From Lachnotalea sp. AF33-28 (GTDB taxonomy: Bacteria; Bacillota; Clostridia; Lachnospirales; Lachnospiraceae), in NCBI RefSeq assembly GCF_003477885.1, contig NZ_QUEE01000019.1:67072-131071 (forward strand): 64,000 bases of DNA, in the 5' to 3' direction. The first letter of the stretch is position 1; each line of letters opens with the position of its first letter. Made by a program: the position numbers and the translations under genes. The notes under the pieces were generated by a model that was given only the letters and a program-made list of their open reading frames with translations, did not search any database and had not been told where the DNA came from. Positions 24,525 to 33,500 of the stretch are shown here, piece after piece.

Positions 24525-25400
24525 TCAGTATCTTTTAATGTTCTTTAACTCCCGGTAAAAACCGCGGTAGGTCTCATACCGCTCTCTGCTTACAGCGCCG
24601 GATTCAACCGCCTGTTTCACCGCACACCCGGGCTCCTCCATATGAGCGCAGCCAATAAACCGGCACTCACCTTCCATGGGTGTAAACTCCGGGAAATAGT
24701 ACTGCAGGTCATCTGCCAGTATCATATTTATATCCATGCTGCTAAAACCCGGCGTGTCCATTACATAAGAACCGTTTCCTATGTAAAAGAGCTCCGAATG
24801 GCGTGTGGTGTGCCGTCCCCGCCGTATTTTCTCGCTGACGCTGCCGGTTTCCATTTCTGCCAAGGGGCAGAGCAGATTTAAAAAGGAGGATTTACCAACG
24901 CCGGAAGGTCCGGCCAGCACGGTCGTTTTTCCTTCCAGGAGAGCGCGCAGCTCATCCGTACCCATGCTGTTGGTCACGCTCATGAATCGGACCGCATAGC
25001 CCGCTTTACCGTAAATGCCGGCGAGCCGTTCCTGATCCTTATCTTCCAGATCCAGCTTATTAAAACAGATGGTACAGGGCACCTGCTGGTATTCCATCAT
25101 GATCAGAAAGCGGTCCAGCAGATTCAGATTCGGTTCCGGGTCTTTTGCGGCAAAAATGATCAGGGCCTGATCGATATTGGATACGGCAGGCCTGATCAAT
25201 TCATTGTTTCTGGGGAGGATATCCGTGATATTGCCGGTTTGTTCCTCGTCACTGATCACGTCAAACATCACGTCATCCCCCACCAGAGGTTTGATTTTTT
25301 TATTACGGAATATGCCTTTCGCTTTGCACTCATAGATTCTGCTATGCCCGTCATGGACATAGTAGAATCCTGCAATGCCTTTTATGATTTTTCCCTGCAT
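24525..25400 (-). CDS. rsgA: Ribosome small subunit GTPase RsgA
   Basis: Circularly permuted GTPase of 291 residues that helps late maturation of the 30S subunit. An OB-fold (1-65) is followed by the G domain with motifs in permuted order: FNKLDLED (G4), SVTNSMG (G5), AGPSGVGKSSFLNLL (G1) and DTPGF (G3). The C-terminal zinc module has CRFIGCAHMEEPGC. Spacing to prkC is 8 bases, consistent with one transcript. Confidence 0.96.
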   Translation of the reverse strand: MQGKIIKGIAGFYYVHDGHSRIYECKAKGIFRNKKIKPLVGDDVMFDVISDEEQTGNITDILPRNNELIRPAVSNIDQALIIFAAKDPEPNLNLLDRFLIMMEYQQVPCTICFNKLDLEDKDQERLAGIYGKAGYAVRFMSVTNSMGTDELRALLEGKTTVLAGPSGVGKSSFLNLLCPLAEMETGSVSEKIRRGRHTTRHSELFYIGNGSYVMDTPGFSSMDINMILADDLQYYFPEFTPMEGECRFIGCAHMEEPGCAVKQAVESGAVSRERYETYRGFYRELKNIKRY

Positions 25401-25408
25401 ATAACCTC

Positions 25409-27730
25409 TTATGCCTGCGGAACCGTATTGCCGCTTGTAGTAGGCTCCGGGTCCGGTTTCGGTTCCGGTTCGGGGGGAGCTGTAGTAGGCTCCACACCCT
25501 TGCTCACAACAATATTTACTTTACTGCCCTTTGTAACTGATTCCCCTGGGTTAACGGACTGGCTGATCACCTGGCCGTCTTTCACATCGCCGCTGAAACT
25601 GTAGGTAACCTCTCCCAGCAGCAGGCCCACGCCTTCCAGCTTGCTCTTTGCTTCCGCCGCAGTGGAAAATCTAAGATCCGGCACAGTGGCTTTATTGGAT
25701 CCGGTGCTCACCACTACATATACTGTAGTCCCTTCATTCACGGTCGTTCCCTGACCCGGATCGCAGCTGATAATGGTACCTTTAGGTGCTGAATCGTTGG
25801 CTTCGCTGCTCTTCACGGAATACACCAGCTTATTTTCTTCCAGCGCGGCCTTCGCCTCGCTTTCCGTCTTGCCCACAATAATCGGCACAGTCGTTGTCTT
25901 CACAGACGGCCCAAGGCTTACTACAAAGCCAACGCTGTCTCCCTGCTCCACCTCCGTACCCGGCTCAATATCCTGACGGATCACATATCCGGCCGCTACC
26001 GTATCGCTGTTTTCCTGCGTTACGCTGCCTGTCTTTAAGTTATACTGCTTTAACAGCGCCTTGGCATCCGCCTCGGAGCGGTTGCGCAGATCCGGCACCG
26101 ATACGGTTTCGGGCTTGGAACCCAGGCTGACGTAGAGCGTGATCTCAGTTCCTTCCGCTACCTTCTGCCCGAATTTCGGAGTGCTGTCGAAAACATTTCC
26201 GGCCGGTTCCTCGTCGCTGTAGTCTTCCTCGATTTTTGCGGTCAGGCCGAGAGCTGCCAGCGCTTTTACCGCCGACGACTTGGTCATGCCCTTTAAGTCC
26301 GCAGGGATCTCCACCATCTCATTGCCGGTGCAGACCACCACATTAATTGTGGTGTTTTTCTCCACAGGAGATCCTGCATCGATATCCTGCTTGATGATCT
26401 GGCCGGGCTCATAATCGTCGGACGGTGCATATTCCGGATAAATGCCAAGGCCCAGCTCATTGAGTTCTTTCGTCGCCTGCTCGAGCGTCTTGCCAAGCAG
26501 GTTCGGCATGATGATCTCACCCACAATCTCCGAAGAGGAAACGGAAGTGGTTTCCGTAGGCTCCTGCTGTGTCTTGCCAAAGCTGAACAGGCCAAAAGCC
26601 TTGCCCAGCACGTATACAGCCAGTATTACGATGAGTATGGCTACCGCGATGCCGACTCCGGTGATGATTTTCTCCATCCTGGCATGGGAGTCGTCCTCAT
26701 CGTCGTCCTCATCCTCAAAATCATCCTCCTCATCGTCCTCATCCTCATCGTCTTCGTCATCCAGCCCCATGAGATAGGCCTCTTCCTTCATCTCATCATC
26801 GGTCTTGACCGAGCGGTGCGCTTCTTCTTTAATCTTATTCACATCGTCCTCGCTCATCACCAGGGTGGGGGAATCGTTGGACAGCGGGATCACCTTCACA
26901 AAATCCTCATCCGGTGTCATCAGCGCTTTCTTTAAATCGCTGATCAGAGCCGTTGCGGATTCATACCGCTGCTCCGGTTTCTTCTGAGTACATTTTAATA
27001 TGATTTTTTCCAGACTGACGGGAATCATCGGTTCATATTGGGAAGGCGGAACCATCTCCCCCTGAATATGCTGCAGAGCGACGGAAACAGTTGAATCCCC
27101 TTCAAAAGGAAGCCTTCCGGTCAGCATCTCATAGAGCGTGATGCCCAGGGAATAAATGTCGCTGCGCTCATCGCAGTAGCCGCCCCTAGCCTGTTCCGGA
27201 GAAATATAATGAACAGATCCCATGGTATTGGAACTGATTGTCTGTGTGGATGCGGCCCTGGCGATGCCGAAATCGGTGACCTTCACCTTGCCCGTGGTAG
27301 AGATGATAATGTTCTGAGGCTTGATATCGCGATGGACGATATTGTGTTCATGAGCTGCTTCTATGGCCTGCGCCACCTGCATTGCCACACCGATGGATTC
27401 GCGGATGTCCAGCTTGCCCTTCTTCTGTATCAGTTCTTTTAAGGTGATGCCGTCCACCAGCTCCATCACGATATAGTGCACGTCATTTTCCACGCCCACA
27501 TCGTAGATGTTCACAACATTCTGATGGGTCAGGCATGCCGCTGACTGGGCTTCCACCTGAAATTTCGCTACAAAAGTGCTGTCGGAATTAAATTCCTGCT
27601 TTAACACCTTGATCGCAACCATGCGGTTGAGCTTATGATCCTTGGCCTTATAGACCTCGGACATGCCGCCGGTACCTATCTTTTCGAGGATTTCATATCT
27701 TCCTCCGAGAAAACTGCCTATTCTTAACAT
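25409..27730 (-). CDS. prkC: PASTA-domain Ser/Thr protein kinase PrkC/Stk1
   Basis: Membrane kinase of 773 residues that senses peptidoglycan or lipid II and phosphorylates proteins of growth and division. The Hanks kinase domain (about 10-270) has GTGGMSEVY, HRDIKPQNI and DFGIARA. It is followed by a juxtamembrane region with an unusually long Asp/Glu block (residues about 320-350), a membrane helix (about 354-376) and five extracellular PASTA repeats. The tail is rich in Pro, Glu and Thr. The start overlaps the phosphatase stop by 7 bases, so kinase and phosphatase are made together. Confidence 0.96.
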   Translation of the reverse strand: MLRIGSFLGGRYEILEKIGTGGMSEVYKAKDHKLNRMVAIKVLKQEFNSDSTFVAKFQVEAQSAACLTHQNVVNIYDVGVENDVHYIVMELVDGITLKELIQKKGKLDIRESIGVAMQVAQAIEAAHEHNIVHRDIKPQNIIISTTGKVKVTDFGIARAASTQTISSNTMGSVHYISPEQARGGYCDERSDIYSLGITLYEMLTGRLPFEGDSTVSVALQHIQGEMVPPSQYEPMIPVSLEKIILKCTQKKPEQRYESATALISDLKKALMTPDEDFVKVIPLSNDSPTLVMSEDDVNKIKEEAHRSVKTDDEMKEEAYLMGLDDEDDEDEDDEEDDFEDEDDDEDDSHARMEKIITGVGIAVAILIVILAVYVLGKAFGLFSFGKTQQEPTETTSVSSSEIVGEIIMPNLLGKTLEQATKELNELGLGIYPEYAPSDDYEPGQIIKQDIDAGSPVEKNTTINVVVCTGNEMVEIPADLKGMTKSSAVKALAALGLTAKIEEDYSDEEPAGNVFDSTPKFGQKVAEGTEITLYVSLGSKPETVSVPDLRNRSEADAKALLKQYNLKTGSVTQENSDTVAAGYVIRQDIEPGTEVEQGDSVGFVVSLGPSVKTTTVPIIVGKTESEAKAALEENKLVYSVKSSEANDSAPKGTIISCDPGQGTTVNEGTTVYVVVSTGSNKATVPDLRFSTAAEAKSKLEGVGLLLGEVTYSFSGDVKDGQVISQSVNPGESVTKGSKVNIVVSKGVEPTTAPPEPEPKPDPEPTTSGNTVPQA

Positions 27731-28467
27731 AGTTCCTCCTTACCTGGTTCAGGATCGATGACAATCACCGTAATATTATCCTTACCACCATTTTCATTTG
27801 CCATACGGATTAATTGGCTGACTTTTTGATGCAAGTCTCCATCCCCTTTAAGGATATTCCAGATCTGGCCGTCTGAAACCATATTTGTGAGTCCGTCCGT
27901 ACACATCAGTATGATTTCATCCGACTCCAGAGACACTCGAAACACATCCGGCTGCACATAAGATGCGCCGCCCAATGCGCGGGTGATGATATTTTTCTGG
28001 CTGTAATACAAGTCACTGTTTTTCTCCAGCTTTCCCTCGGCAACCATCTCTTCCACAAGAGAATGGTCCTTTGTCACCTGGAGCAATTCGTTTCCGCAAA
28101 CATATAAACGGCTGTCTCCGACATTTGCGACATATAAAATATCGCCGCAAACCGTTCCCACAACCATGGTGGTCCCCATACCTGAAAGCTCCGGCTCCTC
28201 TTTGGATTTCTGATATAACTGATTGTTGACCTGAATCATCAGATGGCCGAGAAGCGCAGGTATCTCCATATTGACTTCATTCTGCGCGAGAGCGACAAAC
28301 TGGCGCACCGCAAAGCGGCTGGCAAAATCCCCCGCATTATGGCCGCCCATTCCGTCTGCAATTATAAACAGATTCGGAAAACTTCCGACAGGCGATACGG
28401 ATTCCCAGTGATAATCCTGATTCATCGGCCGCAGCTGCCCGGCGTCGGTCTTACCATATGTTATCAT
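27724..28467 (-). CDS. stp: PP2C-type protein phosphatase (Stp1/PrpC)
   Basis: Ser/Thr phosphatase of 247 residues that reverses PrkC phosphorylation. The start is placed at the ATG at 28467 (MITYGKTDAGQLRPMNQDY) because AGGGAGG lies 6-7 bases upstream; an in-frame ATG 120 bases earlier would add a non-conserved leader. PPM motifs are present: RPMNQDY, FIIADGMGGHNAGDFAS with metal-binding acids, VGDSRLY, and the closing CTDGLTNMV and KDNITVIVI. It is now the first gene behind its own promoter because the usual upstream neighbour rlmN is 16 kb away. Confidence 0.94.
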   Translation of the reverse strand: MITYGKTDAGQLRPMNQDYHWESVSPVGSFPNLFIIADGMGGHNAGDFASRFAVRQFVALAQNEVNMEIPALLGHLMIQVNNQLYQKSKEEPELSGMGTTMVVGTVCGDILYVANVGDSRLYVCGNELLQVTKDHSLVEEMVAEGKLEKNSDLYYSQKNIITRALGGASYVQPDVFRVSLESDEIILMCTDGLTNMVSDGQIWNILKGDGDLHQKVSQLIRMANENGGKDNITVIVIDPEPGKEELC

Positions 28468-28557
28468 GTCTGCCTCCCTTCTGCAAGTCTCTTTTGTCCT
28501 GGGAGCTTCGCCGTTAGACAGCCGCAGGCTCCCACTATTACTGCCTATTTCTCTTTT

Positions 28558-28614
28558 ATCACAGCATTTATTCCGATTTGGCGTCAATGCCTGTATTTTA
28601 TGATAATATCATAA
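28558..28614 (-). promoter_or_regulatory. Promoter and palindrome ahead of the stp-prkC operon
   Basis: On the minus strand TTGACG (28587-28582) and an extended -10 TGCTGTGAT (TGTGAT at 28563-28558) are 18 bases apart. Directly upstream is the perfect palindrome TTATGATAATATCATAA (28598-28614), a possible operator. The leader also holds a GGGAGC/GCTCCC hairpin (28500-28532). Confidence 0.45.
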
Positions 28615-28652
28615 TCACTCCACATTTTATCACAGAAAAAACAAAAGAACAA

Positions 28653-28688
28653 GCCAAAGTATTGTATCCAATGTTACAATACTTTGGC
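28653..28688 (-). terminator. Terminator at the distal end of the glycan island
   Basis: GCCAAAGTATTGTA and TACAATACTTTGGC form a perfect 14-bp stem with an 8-base loop, followed on the minus strand by TTGTTCTTTTGTTTTTT. It lies 27 bases behind the GH105 stop and keeps island transcription from entering stp-prkC. Confidence 0.85.
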
Positions 28689-28714
28689 CTGTTTATTACT
28701 TGTTTATTACTTCC

Positions 28715-29794
28715 TTACTCCATACGGCCCCACTCCGCTTCCACCGCGGCCCACAGGCAGCTGCACACCGCCTCTTTGGCATTTACCTTTTGGGGATAAT
28801 GCACATAGGCATCATAGCTTTTCTGCACACACAGTCCGTCGCACGCCCCATAGACATCCATCAGGCCGTCCGCATTCTCCCGCATGCGGCTGATTACGCC
28901 CTTCCAGCCTTTTTCTGCCGCCCGCTCATATGCACTGCCTCCTGTAATTCCCGCCTTAAGAGCACGGTAATAGGCGTATGTGAACATGGCGCTGCCGGAC
29001 ACATCACACCAGTTGTCCGGATGGTCCGGCCGGTCCACCACCTGGTACCACAGGCCGCTTTCATCCTGTAACGAAAGGAGCCCGGAAAGCAGTTCCAATA
29101 ACTGATTCTTTGCCGTTTCATAAACCGGATGATCACAGGGTGCCAAATCAAGCGTCTCTGACAGGATTAACGCATACCAGCCAAGGCCCTCGCTCCAGAC
29201 GCAGGGCGACTTTCCGCCCTTCCCCGCCCAGTCTGTCTGACGATTTTCACTATAGGCATGGGCCAGCAGCCCGTCATGGGTATGGCAGTAGCGGCGGATC
29301 AGAAAAAGCTGCCTTTTTGCCTCGTCAAAACAGCCCTTTTCATGAAAGGCTTTTCCGTAGCGAAGATAAAACATCTGGCCCATAAATACACCGTCAACCC
29401 ACATCTGCCCGTCAAGTCCGCTCCTGCTGTGTAAAAAACCGCCCTCTTTTGTCCTCGGATAATCCGCAAAAGAATTCCAGATCCGGCGGCATGCCTTCTT
29501 ATAACGGTCTTCTCCTGTCTGCTCATACATCCACACAAGGACAGCTCCCGGCATCATATCGTCCATGCTGCCGCCCCTAAAGCCTATAATCTCTCCATCC
29601 GGCGTAACATGGCTGTCACAGTATCCGTAAATATAGTCCCGGTACCGTATATCTCCAGTTGCCTTCCACAACCGGGCTAACCCGATCAGCAGATAGCCCT
29701 GGGGATAACACCAGGATTTAAACGGATAACTGTCCGCCGCCGGATAACGTCTCAACACCGTTTCCGCCAATTTCCGTGCATAATCTGTGTTCAT
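28715..29794 (-). CDS. GH88/GH105 unsaturated glycuronyl hydrolase
   Basis: Cytoplasmic (no signal peptide) alpha-alpha barrel enzyme of 359 residues. Features of the YteR/GH105 group are SWCYPQGYLLIGLARLW, YRDYIYGYCDSHV, RGGSMDDMMPGAVLVWMYE with the catalytic-type aspartate, DGQMWVDGVFMGQMFYLRYG, SPCVWSEGLGWYALIL, and GLWYQVVDRPDHPDNWCDVSGSAMFTYAYYRA. The family removes the unsaturated uronic acid that polysaccharide lyases leave on pectin-type (rhamnogalacturonan) or related oligosaccharides. Its stop to the terminator is short; it is the last gene of the island and overlaps the GH3 gene by 4 bases. Confidence 0.88.
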   Translation of the reverse strand: MNTDYARKLAETVLRRYPAADSYPFKSWCYPQGYLLIGLARLWKATGDIRYRDYIYGYCDSHVTPDGEIIGFRGGSMDDMMPGAVLVWMYEQTGEDRYKKACRRIWNSFADYPRTKEGGFLHSRSGLDGQMWVDGVFMGQMFYLRYGKAFHEKGCFDEAKRQLFLIRRYCHTHDGLLAHAYSENRQTDWAGKGGKSPCVWSEGLGWYALILSETLDLAPCDHPVYETAKNQLLELLSGLLSLQDESGLWYQVVDRPDHPDNWCDVSGSAMFTYAYYRALKAGITGGSAYERAAEKGWKGVISRMRENADGLMDVYGACDGLCVQKSYDAYVHYPQKVNAKEAVCSCLWAAVEAEWGRME

Positions 29795-32370
29795 ATAGTT
29801 TCCCCCGCGTGAACGCTTGACGTTTCTTCCCCGCCCAGAAGTTCAAGATACTGTTTGTTCTTTGCAAGCTCATAATTCTTCCAGGAACTCTGCTCAAAAA
29901 AGCAGCGGACGCCTTCTGTGCCTAACTTCTTCCAAGAGTCCGCCTCCTGTCCCGGCAGGATGGGGTAAAAGCATACCCCTGCACTTTTTGCCGCTTCAAG
30001 ATCCGCCGGCGCATCCCCTACCATCAGTATCTTCTCCGGCTGATATCCCATCCGCAGCAGGCCATCCAGGCAGGCCTCCTTGGTGCCGCTATTCTGAGCG
30101 AACACATAACTTACTTGGGCAATCAGCCCGTTTTTGCGCCACTCATCACCCACGGCCTCCTGATTGGCGGATGATACCACAGCCAGATCCGCTTTTTCAG
30201 CAAAGAGGTTTAAAGTTTCCTTCACTCCGTCAAAGGGTTTCTTTTCTTCATCCGAAAGTGTCTTGACAGCCTCGTTCACCTTACGGGACCATTCCAGAGC
30301 CTTTATCAGAGCCTCATCACCCGGTGCCGGCGTCTTTTCCCGCAGAAAGCTTTCCAGCGCGCTGTCTGAAAGCTCTTGGCTGTTTTCTGTCCAGGCTTTC
30401 AGCTGTGCGAGCCCTCCGATCTGCTTTCCCTGTGCATTGAGCTCCTCCAGGATCTTTACCAGCCCCTTAAACCGGTTAATGCCCCGGCTCATGGAGCGCA
30501 GATTGATTTCGTTCCAGCGGTTTTGGATCTCATCACGGCATTCCTCAAGCCCCCATGTTTCCACAAAACAAGGGCCAAAGCAGCGGGTATGTTTCATATC
30601 CATGGTGTCCATGGCGCAGCCGTCAGAATCGATGCATACCATAAATTCTTTTCTCTTTTTCCCCGGCCAGGTGTATTTGAGCGGCCACACTCCTTCCGGC
30701 GTCATTGCGCCATAGAGGACCGCCGCTGTGGCTCTGATATTCTCCGGGGAGGTGGCAAAGGTCACCAGCACATTCCTGGCATTTCCCGGTATGGAAATCT
30801 CCTCATACGGCGTGTTGGTCACCAGGATAAAGTCCTGCTTAGGATGCATCGCAAACTGTTCCCGCCAAAATTCCAGATTCCGCGCCGTGCCCCTAAGGAA
30901 ATAATTAGTTGCAATCACCACATCATATGTATTCAGAGCATCTGCAATCCGCTGTCTGTCGGCTGCGTCAAAGGAATAGGAGGTCTCCAGGTAATCCGCC
31001 CCCTTATCATATGCGAGGCACGCTTCATACAAAATGCCGGAATGCCATTGCATATCGTTATATTCCTTTACCTTCTGCTCCACTACGAGAACTCTCTTCC
31101 CCCGGATCGGGATTACCCCCGGTTCCTGACGCTCTATAAGTACGCTCCTTCTGGCGGCAATGCGGGCCAGTTCCCTGATGCTGGGTTCCTCAAGCACTTC
31201 CTTAGGATCTTTCGCTTGATCGGGCGGGGCAAACAGGCCGTACCTATACTTAAGGTCCAGGATCCGATAAACCTTATCATCTATCTCCTCCATGGATATC
31301 CGGCCGGATGCGGTGAACTGCCGTATCGCTTCAATTGTCTCCTCTACCAGACCATTCTCCGCCTTCATCAGCACCAGATCCGCACCGGCTTCCAATGCCA
31401 TCGCACATGCATTTGCCACGCCGTATCTGGTTGCGATGGCGCCCATCGTCATGCTGTCCGTGGTGATGACTCCCTGATAGCCCAGCTTTTCCCGCAGAAG
31501 TCCCGTAATGACCTTTTTGGATACGGTCGCAATGTGGTCGGGATCGATAGCCGGGAAGATGCTGTGTGCGATCATTATAGAGGGCAGCAGGTTTTCGGCT
31601 ATGAGCTCCCGATAGGGAAGCAGTTCCCTCTCCCACATGGTCCGCTCATCCACATCGATCACAGGCACCTGAAAATGGGCATCTACGGCCGATTGGCCTC
31701 TTCCCGGGAAATGCTTGCCCGTGGCAATCATCTTTTCTTCCCTAAAGCCGCGGCAGGTTTCCCTGGCATACCGAAGCACCTCCTCGGCACTGTCGCTATA
31801 AGCCCTGGTACAGATCTCCGGATTTGCCGGTTCGCTGTTGACATCCAGCACCGGTGAATGGATCCAGTTAAAGCCCACCGCCTTGCTCTGGCGCGCTGCC
31901 GCCCTTGCTATTCTGCATGCCATATCCGGATCATCCGTGGCGCGTATCCCCATAGGTTTTGGAAAAAGATTGACACCTCCGAAGAAAAAATCCGCGCTGC
32001 TGCCTCCCTCCTGATCATAAGAAAAATGCAGCGGTATAGACAGCGGACGCTTTCTGGCATGTTCCTGCAGGTTATCCAGCACCTCTTTGTACTGGCTGGC
32101 CGAAGGTACAGGCGCACTGCCCTTGAACCGTATACCGTTATTGTTATCCAGCCTCACCACAGTCCTGTTGCCGTCAGGATCTACATAATTTCCAAACTGT
32201 CTGCTGTCACAGGACAGTCTCAGCCCTCCGCAGTGATATTCATCGATATACCGGTAGATATGGGCCCTTGGTACAGTTCCTGCAAATCCCAGGGTCAGCA
32301 CCGCCCCAATCTTCTGTTCCTGTGTCATCCGGCCGACCAGATTTTTTATATAATCATTCTTTTTTTCCAT
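29791..32370 (-). CDS. Fusion: GH3 glycosidase with C-terminal HAD hydrolase domain
   Basis: Protein of 859 residues with two parts. Residues 1-560 are a GH3 enzyme of the NagZ-like type: FSYDQEGGSSADFF, MIATGKHFPGRGQSAVDAH with the Lys-His pair, SIMIAHSIFPAIDP and the nucleophile region GVITTDSMTMGAI, then an alpha-beta sandwich domain. Residues about 580-850 carry HAD motifs: VCIDSDGCAMDT (motif I), LAVVSSAN (motif II) and MVGDAPADLEAA (motif IV). I know of no standard GH3 with such a tail. There is no signal peptide, so it acts in the cytoplasm, perhaps splitting and dephosphorylating imported sugars. The HAD part could also be a structural or regulatory add-on. Confidence 0.85.
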   Translation of the reverse strand: MEKKNDYIKNLVGRMTQEQKIGAVLTLGFAGTVPRAHIYRYIDEYHCGGLRLSCDSRQFGNYVDPDGNRTVVRLDNNNGIRFKGSAPVPSASQYKEVLDNLQEHARKRPLSIPLHFSYDQEGGSSADFFFGGVNLFPKPMGIRATDDPDMACRIARAAARQSKAVGFNWIHSPVLDVNSEPANPEICTRAYSDSAEEVLRYARETCRGFREEKMIATGKHFPGRGQSAVDAHFQVPVIDVDERTMWERELLPYRELIAENLLPSIMIAHSIFPAIDPDHIATVSKKVITGLLREKLGYQGVITTDSMTMGAIATRYGVANACAMALEAGADLVLMKAENGLVEETIEAIRQFTASGRISMEEIDDKVYRILDLKYRYGLFAPPDQAKDPKEVLEEPSIRELARIAARRSVLIERQEPGVIPIRGKRVLVVEQKVKEYNDMQWHSGILYEACLAYDKGADYLETSYSFDAADRQRIADALNTYDVVIATNYFLRGTARNLEFWREQFAMHPKQDFILVTNTPYEEISIPGNARNVLVTFATSPENIRATAAVLYGAMTPEGVWPLKYTWPGKKRKEFMVCIDSDGCAMDTMDMKHTRCFGPCFVETWGLEECRDEIQNRWNEINLRSMSRGINRFKGLVKILEELNAQGKQIGGLAQLKAWTENSQELSDSALESFLREKTPAPGDEALIKALEWSRKVNEAVKTLSDEEKKPFDGVKETLNLFAEKADLAVVSSANQEAVGDEWRKNGLIAQVSYVFAQNSGTKEACLDGLLRMGYQPEKILMVGDAPADLEAAKSAGVCFYPILPGQEADSWKKLGTEGVRCFFEQSSWKNYELAKNKQYLELLGGEETSSVHAGETI

Positions 32371-32402
32371 TCACTTTCCTCCGGAATGAAACGCGCTCTC
32401 TG

Positions 32403-33410
32403 TTAATAAGCTTCTCTTGTATAAGGGATCAAAATATCGTCAATTCTTTTCAGTTCTTCTTCTGAAAACTCCAAACAGTCCATAGCTTTCAGGTTATCAT
32501 CGATCTGTGACAGCCGGCTGGCGCCAATGATCAGGGTGGAGACCTGCGTGCATCGGTAACACCAGGCAAGCGCCATCTGCGCAAGTGTCTGTCCGCGCTC
32601 CATAGCAATTTCATTAAGCAGCCTGGCCGTTTGCACCTTTTCTGCTGTCACCTGATCCCTGTTTAAGAAAACGCTCCTGCCCGCTGCCCGTGATCCCTCC
32701 TTTACTCCGTCAAAATACCGGTCCGTTAGGATTCCCTGGGCCAGGCACATGTATGCAGCAGCCCCCGTCCCATGCTTTTCCAGAACAGAAAACAGATTTC
32801 CCTCTGGCCTGCGCTCAAACATATTGTAATTCACCTGATGCACCAAGCAGTGGATTCCTCTGGCCTCCATGGCTGCCAGGATATTCTCCGTCAGCACCGA
32901 ATCGTAGTTTGATATACCCACATACAGCGCCTTTCCGGACCGTACAATCTGCTCCAGCGCCTCGATAGTCTCCTCTATGGGAGTATTCCGGTCCGGCCTG
33001 TGATGGTAAAAAAGGTCCACATAATCCAGGCCGAGCCGCTTAAGACTGTTGTCGCAGGAAGCGATAAGATTCTTCTTAGCCCCCCATTCCCCATAAGGAC
33101 CCGGCCAATGGCGGTAACCCGCCTTAGTGGCGATAAAGAGCTCGTCACGGTAAGCCGCCAGATCTTTTTGCACAATACGTCCAAAGCACTCCTCGGCGCT
33201 TCCCGGAGGCGGACCGTAATTATTTGCAATATCAAAATAGGTAATGCCTCTGTCAAATGCTCCCAGAACCATCTCTCTGGCGTTGCTGTAAAGGGACTCT
33301 TCGCCGAAATTATGCCACAGCCCCAGAGAAAGAAAAGGCAGCATCACACCGCTGTTTCCGCATCTTTTATATGGCATTTTGTCATATCTGTACTCACTGG
33401 CATTATACAT
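32403..33410 (-). CDS. Aldo/keto reductase (YghZ-like)
   Basis: NADPH-dependent TIM-barrel reductase of 335 residues. The tetrad and cofactor regions are visible: GITYFDIANNYGPPPGSAEECFGRI (Asp, Tyr), FIATKAG, DYVDLFYHHRPD (catalytic His context), VGISNYDS and LIIGASRLSQIDDNLKAM. The opening YDKMPYKRCGNSGVMLPFLSLGLWHNFG places it near YghZ (L-glyceraldehyde 3-phosphate reductase) and Kv-beta relatives. In this sugar operon it probably reduces a sugar aldehyde or ketone; the substrate is unknown. Confidence 0.9.
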   Translation of the reverse strand: MYNASEYRYDKMPYKRCGNSGVMLPFLSLGLWHNFGEESLYSNAREMVLGAFDRGITYFDIANNYGPPPGSAEECFGRIVQKDLAAYRDELFIATKAGYRHWPGPYGEWGAKKNLIASCDNSLKRLGLDYVDLFYHHRPDRNTPIEETIEALEQIVRSGKALYVGISNYDSVLTENILAAMEARGIHCLVHQVNYNMFERRPEGNLFSVLEKHGTGAAAYMCLAQGILTDRYFDGVKEGSRAAGRSVFLNRDQVTAEKVQTARLLNEIAMERGQTLAQMALAWCYRCTQVSTLIIGASRLSQIDDNLKAMDCLEFSEEELKRIDDILIPYTREAY

Positions 33411-33457
33411 AAATTCCTCTTTTCTGCGCTGTTTTCTGCAATAATCGTGATGCCGCT

Positions 33458-33492
33458 ATAGGTCCGGCCCGCAGCGCGCGGTCCGGACCTAT
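33458..33492. other. Intercistronic GC-rich hairpin
   Basis: ATAGGTCCGG (33458-33467) pairs with CCGGACCTAT (33483-33492) around a GC-rich loop. It lies between the GH95-like and aldo/keto reductase genes, without a T tract on the minus strand, so it is more likely an RNA-stability or attenuation hairpin than a full terminator. Confidence 0.6.
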
Positions 33493-33500
33493 GCATGTAT

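Noticed and set aside
26685..26770. Short tandem GAT/GAG-type repeat, considered as a microsatellite element
   Set aside because: It is in frame within prkC and encodes an acidic linker, so it is part of the coding sequence.
30376..31857. Plus-strand open frame of 493 codons
   Set aside because: It runs antisense to the GH3-HAD gene, whose catalytic motifs are intact; the translation shows only shadow composition.
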